A DNA stretch of 43,089 nt from a virus: positions 1 to 43,089 of IMG/VR virus record IMGVR_UViG_3300033144_002967. One strand, written 5' to 3'. The position numbers and the translations under genes were made by a program. Shown piece after piece: positions 40,701 through 43,089 of the stretch; position 1 is the first letter of the stretch, and each line of letters starts with the position of its first letter. The notes under the pieces are model-generated. The model was given only the letters and a program-made list of their open reading frames with translations, searched no databases and had not been told where the DNA came from.

Positions 40701-41673
40701 GGCGAGCTCGATCCTGAACGGCAAGGCTCAAATAATGCACTTTGATTTATTCCAGGGCGACGACTCAGTGAGTCCCGCGATCGAAAGCCTGGCGCCGGAC
40801 ATTGCCGCGACCTATAACAGCGCCGTATCTCGAACCAATAAACTCGACCTCGCCGTGGTCGGATTAACGGCCGAGGCGAAAAAGTCGATCGACGCCGGCG
40901 GGATTCAATCGCTCGCGATCTCCTGGGGAGGCCGTGAAGTCGCTCCAGGGACTCAGGCAATTAATCGCCAGGTTCCGCTCCGAGACGGGACGCCGGCGGT
41001 CGTGGGATTGCCTGGCGACTCCGATTTACTCTCACAGCTCGAGGAGCTCGCCTCGAGTGTCTGGTCGGAATATATCCTCGCCGTTCGCTGGTCGAATTAT
41101 TCGCCCGTGCCAGGAGCCGGCTCGCCCTTTTTCGGCCAGCCTCAAGATCGCGTCGGCGTCGAGGTTACAATGAAACAAAATTTCGCCCTGGTCGCTCCGG
41201 AGTTTTGGGAAACCGCTCCGGATAATACGATCTACCAGGGCGGATTCGGGCCGCTCCGATTGCTCGGAAAGCAATTATTTAAACCGCAAGTATTCTCACA
41301 GCAGGGACGCCACCAGGCGATCCGCGTCTCGTTCGATACTGAATACCGAACCAGTACCTCGCCGATTTCGCCGGTCACGCTCGGCCAGGTGTACACGATC
41401 GACCTCGGCGGGACTCTATTCCAGGAAACCGCGACCGCTCCCGACGCGGCGGACTCGCCTTATCGCGACGACATTTATGCCAGGCTAACGACCGCGATTA
41501 ATCTCTCGGCGTCGTTTACAGTGGTCAATACAAATCTAGCGATTCGCGAGATCGGCGGCGCGACCTTTGTAACGTCGATCGAGATCGAGCACAATAGCGC
41601 AAACGCGATTTTTACTTTCGACGCTCGGGCGAGTTTTGGCCTCGAGCTCCTGGTCGAATCATTTACACAATAG
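37714..41673 (+). CDS. Tail tip attachment protein (J-like, probable receptor-binding hub)
   Basis: 1319 aa, the largest gene. It has a hydrophobic start (FTMLLTYLVTFLITELLRP), then ATEGRVVPIIWGKVKLGGPN and YFIGLQFALCRGP, typical of J/GTA host-specificity hubs. A central region (about 300-600) includes FDFQLIRDDY and DPTDSMWTPP. Around residue 748-860 a fibronectin-type-III-like domain is suggested (GTFSIRWHGSDKFTQARATA then YQFELSSQNVFGESEIW). The C-terminal third is beta-rich and likely most variable. It closes the tail tube and contacts the receptor. Confidence 0.85.
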   Translation: MPFFTMLLTYLVTFLITELLRPKPKLENAKPAGIGDFNVPTATEGRVVPIIWGKVKLGGPNIVWYGDLTTSAITKKVKTGLFSSSTQTTGYTYFIGLQFALCRGPFNGALGDALHHIRVDDSYAWGLEADTADPPLIPTDAGAVGDINQPKFFGGSDAGGGGGLIGPFRFYRGSETQLVDAYLTDFQTPTPTYRGTVYISWEHGNVGTAPSLRPFAFEISRYPDGLDLATLQPGDEIVDFGANPMNVIFEVLNNEEWGLNIAAVNINVANFRILAATLATEGQGFAWIWDRVQDVLETIRIVEEQVDGILFQDPISGRFDFQLIRDDYTPGTLPLLDETNVEALTKFTRPSWASTSNVVNVNFTSRNKNYAVSYALAQDMANVDINQAVNAVEIKQPGVKTPALANIIAWRELRLLSFPLATGSLTSDRSQYDLKPGDVRELSWSVLGLTRLPIRITKVNRGQILDNKIKIDFTEDIFTTGAASFADPTDSMWTPPSDSAVAAFAEILLELPFVLTDVSDTGIPTTFLQVGDIVVRTPGNMTADFNIFATEVDAPGPAAAPTEGDVIPPGSGGEFSPYGLLNGAIDRGETNGFQDAVGFQIDAPIDVDRVLDADAIGLEALQNLLLIDDELILFSTIVDNLDGTFEIQNIFRGALDTLPAPHANDSPVWIFSYGIGLVNSLPNDDRTRNYQVKNQTQTPFSVFPFGSIVAIGITTTGRGAFAYPPRDVQINPTAPGGGYFPVDAGSPSGAELVGTFSIRWHGSDKFTQARATAWDDPHVTEENGVGFHLRIIQDPAGVPVTVLDVGGIPAGVTEGAYNAQGFADDTVTDQYQFELSSQNVFGESEIWTIGPFAIYGMGYKFDEKFGGDSFGVILVKGDPPAGIVPVPGVSTESLFRLTASGTFDSDDDLYIRITFLELGGTIGQDENYIILGTAGGKTAVRDYLVEIRDLIAADFDPVKVSASVVGDVLTVSSFFGSLGGSIQNNSAGSRADIIEEASSILNGKAQIMHFDLFQGDDSVSPAIESLAPDIAATYNSAVSRTNKLDLAVVGLTAEAKKSIDAGGIQSLAISWGGREVAPGTQAINRQVPLRDGTPAVVGLPGDSDLLSQLEELASSVWSEYILAVRWSNYSPVPGAGSPFFGQPQDRVGVEVTMKQNFALVAPEFWETAPDNTIYQGGFGPLRLLGKQLFKPQVFSQQGRHQAIRVSFDTEYRTSTSPISPVTLGQVYTIDLGGTLFQETATAPDAADSPYRDDIYARLTTAINLSASFTVVNTNLAIREIGGATFVTSIEIEHNSANAIFTFDARASFGLELLVESFTQ

Positions 41674-41684
41674 GAGGCTAGACC

Positions 41685-42314
41685 ATGCCACAAACCGCCC
41701 TTTTAAATCTCGGCCTGAATTACGAACACGACGCCGGCTCGGACGGCTGGAAAGCGGCTTATGATAATAACGCTATGCTCCTCGACGCGTTCGCGCTCGG
41801 CACTGTGATCGATCAGCGAAACGCCTCGCCAGGAGTGCCGGCATTATCCGACGCTTATATCGTCGGCGACGCGGGCTCGGGCCTTTTTACGACTCACGAT
41901 AACGAGCTGGCCGTCTGGAACGCCGCGACGTCGCTATGGGTTTTCGCCGTGCCGGTTATCGGTTGGGAGGTTTGGGATCGGGCGCTCGACGTTTTGCGAC
42001 ATTGGGACGGGACACGCTGGCAAGCGATCGGCCAGGTAATCGCCCAGGCGGCCGATATAACGATCGACGGCTTTCACATGGACGCGACGATCGAGCTCGA
42101 CACCACGGCCGCCGCTCGAGCCGTGACGATCCAGACCGACGCCGGCGACCTTTTGCCGATCGGATTCGCGTTTTATGTCGTCAATAACTCCGGATTAAAT
42201 TCCGTCACGTTCACATTAGCGGGCCTCACGACTCGCGGAATCGTGTCTCTCGCGGGCGATCGTGATAGAGTCAGGATCGTTAAGGAATCCGCCGATACGT
42301 GGATCAGCGGCTAA
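41685..42314 (+). CDS. DUF2793-like tail fibre-associated protein
   Basis: 209 aa, ATG after AGGAGG. NLGLNYEHDAGSDGWKAAYD, LDAFALGTVIDQRN, SDAYIVGDAGSGLFTTHDNE, AVWNAATSLWVFAVP and VWDRALDVLRHWDGTRWQAI follow the DUF2793 plan found in phage fibres and tail-tip-attached proteins. The second half (about 120-209) is a beta domain (LPIGFAFYVVNNSGLNSVTF), as in trimeric fibre heads. Likely a host-range or side-fibre component. Confidence 0.82.
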   Translation: MPQTALLNLGLNYEHDAGSDGWKAAYDNNAMLLDAFALGTVIDQRNASPGVPALSDAYIVGDAGSGLFTTHDNELAVWNAATSLWVFAVPVIGWEVWDRALDVLRHWDGTRWQAIGQVIAQAADITIDGFHMDATIELDTTAAARAVTIQTDAGDLLPIGFAFYVVNNSGLNSVTFTLAGLTTRGIVSLAGDRDRVRIVKESADTWISG

Positions 42315-42373
42315 TCTGGACGCCCTGGCAACGTGTTTAAACGCACTCTTTAAAATTTAACGAGGATCTAACC

Positions 42374-42943
42374 ATGAGTAGTAATACACAATTGCAGAAA
42401 ATCAGCCAGCCGAGAATCCGCCGGCTCCGCCATCGAAATCGATTAGTCGCGGCCTCGGCCAGGTTGCAAGCTCGCCAGCCGGCGCTCGATAATTATCTGA
42501 TCCGAGAAGCCGCTCGAGCGAACGCGTCGCCGTTACGCGTACTTGACACGCTGGCCATTATCGCGGGCGGCACTGGTTACGCGGTCGGCGATCGGTTCGC
42601 CATTGTCGGCGGGACGTCCTCGCTCCAGGCGACCGGCATGGTCTCGGTCGTGGCGGCTGGCGTCGTGACTGGCGTTAAAATAATCGAGCCTGGCCAATAT
42701 ACGGTTAATCCTGGCGTGGCCGCCGCGACGACTGTTATCTCCGGAGCTGGTGACGCGGGCCTGACTGTTACGACGGCGCTTTCGTCGGTCGTCGTGGGCG
42801 TCACTGAGGCCGAGATCCTCGACGCTATCGAGAATGACAGCAACGTCGCCGGCACTGTCCCGACGTTCGTCGGTGCGGATACATTTCGCAATCGCCGAAA
42901 CTCGTCCGATAAATACGTGGCGGCTGGCGTTCCTATTTCCTAA
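42374..42943 (+). CDS. Terminal gene with glycine-rich beta module
   Basis: 189 aa, ATG after GAGG. A basic helical start (PRIRRLRHRNRLVAASARLQ) precedes the module at about 57-136 (GGTGYAVGDRFAIVGGT, EPGQYTVNPGVAAATTV, GLTVTTALS), shared with genes at 21959 and 32702. The C-terminal 50 residues contain VTEAEILDAIENDSNVAGTV. It may be a tail-surface protein. Its TAA overlaps the stop of the leftward gene by converging on the same four bases (42940-42943). Confidence 0.72.
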   Translation: MSSNTQLQKISQPRIRRLRHRNRLVAASARLQARQPALDNYLIREAARANASPLRVLDTLAIIAGGTGYAVGDRFAIVGGTSSLQATGMVSVVAAGVVTGVKIIEPGQYTVNPGVAAATTVISGAGDAGLTVTTALSSVVVGVTEAEILDAIENDSNVAGTVPTFVGADTFRNRRNSSDKYVAAGVPIS

Positions 42944-43089
42944 CGTAGGACGGCCACGTTCCGGTCGATTAGGGCCTGGCGCATTACTGACGGCGCCGGC
43001 GCCCTTTCGGCCTGGGCCATTGCAGAACACAACCAGCGAAAATCGGCTCGGATCATTCCCGAGAGAGCCTCGACCAGGTGCGCGGCCGT
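42940..43089 (-). CDS. Unknown 133-aa protein, C-terminal part (continuation of the gene at 1-366)
   Basis: This stretch is the 3' end of the leftward gene that runs off position 1. Bases 42976-43089 repeat 1-114. The new coding part (42940-42975) adds ALIDRNVAVLR and the TAG stop. The frame is preserved across the joint, which is why the gene is judged intact in the circular genome. Confidence 0.72.
   Translation of the reverse strand, partial: TAAHLVEALSGMIRADFRWLCSAMAQAERAPAPSVMRQALIDRNVAVLR
42976..43089. repeat. Terminal direct repeat, right copy
   Basis: Exact copy of bases 1-114. Removing one copy leaves a circle of 42,975 bp. Confidence 0.93.

Noticed and set aside
40756-40775. GTGAG word within GACTCAGTGAGTC in the tail tip gene
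   Set aside because: The palindrome is centred differently and the pentaloop flanks do not pair, so it is not a member of the hairpin family.
1-43089. Temperate lifestyle
   Set aside because: No integrase, attachment-site core, partition genes or CI-like repressor are visible; the XRE protein alone is not enough.
1-43089. Cyanobacterial host, because GCGATCGC (HIP1) is enriched
   Set aside because: About one site per 3.5 kb is weaker than typical of HIP1-rich cyanobacteria, other palindromes are equally enriched, and no photosynthesis-related gene is present.

Overview
This window is an essentially complete genome of a tailed double-stranded DNA phage, with siphovirus-type tail genes. The first 114 bases recur exactly as the last 114, and one leftward gene reads without interruption across that joint. 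The unique sequence is therefore about 42,975 bp and closes as a circle. GC content is moderately high. No integrase, lysogeny module, DNA polymerase, primase, helicase, tRNA or CRISPR array is visible. Nothing names the host, but the two-component Rz/Rz1-like spanin pair and the M15-type endolysin point to a Gram-negative bacterium.

Layout. (1) A leftward arm runs from 4873 down to position 1 and on across the joint. It holds an SprT-like metalloprotease, a PAPS-reductase-like PP-loop protein, several small unknown proteins (two of them paralogues) and a strong terminator. Beyond the terminator lie a zinc-ribbon protein ending in an SSB-like acidic tip and a 133-residue unknown protein cut by the window ends. 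(2) A divergent control region (4874-5054) carries inverted repeats next to a small XRE-type regulator. (3) A rightward early/middle block (5055-10197) holds short overlapping genes (winged-helix and zinc-ribbon proteins, a 25-residue membrane peptide) and a probable Rad52-like annealing protein fused to a DUF3820-like domain. It ends at two strong hairpins. (4) The lysis cassette (10372-12266) has an M15 endolysin, a membrane/coiled-coil protein, a holin candidate, Rz and Rz1. (5) An accessory block (12267-14084) has a 25-bp palindrome, small membrane proteins, a histidine-rich exported protein and a DUF1064 nuclease-like protein. (6) The late block (14211-42943) holds terminase subunits, portal, head morphogenesis protein, scaffold, capsid, several small beta-rich proteins, neck and tail completion proteins, tail tube, a frameshifted tail chaperone pair, tape measure, and tail tip and receptor-type proteins. 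It ends in a convergent overlap with the leftward arm.

The most unusual signal is a family of about nine stem-loops, all on the plus strand. They share an invariant GTGAG pentaloop, while the stems differ in sequence but keep pairing. They sit just upstream of (once inside) the start regions of the membrane peptide, the recombination accessory gene, endolysin, portal, capsid, tail tube and tail chaperone genes. The pattern looks like a phage-wide RNA-level regulon whose reader is unknown. Other notable signals are strong avoidance of GCAG/CTGC (visible in glutamine and leucine codon choice), an excess of GTTTAAAC, CTCGAG and GCGATCGC, and one beta-rich module reused in three structural genes.
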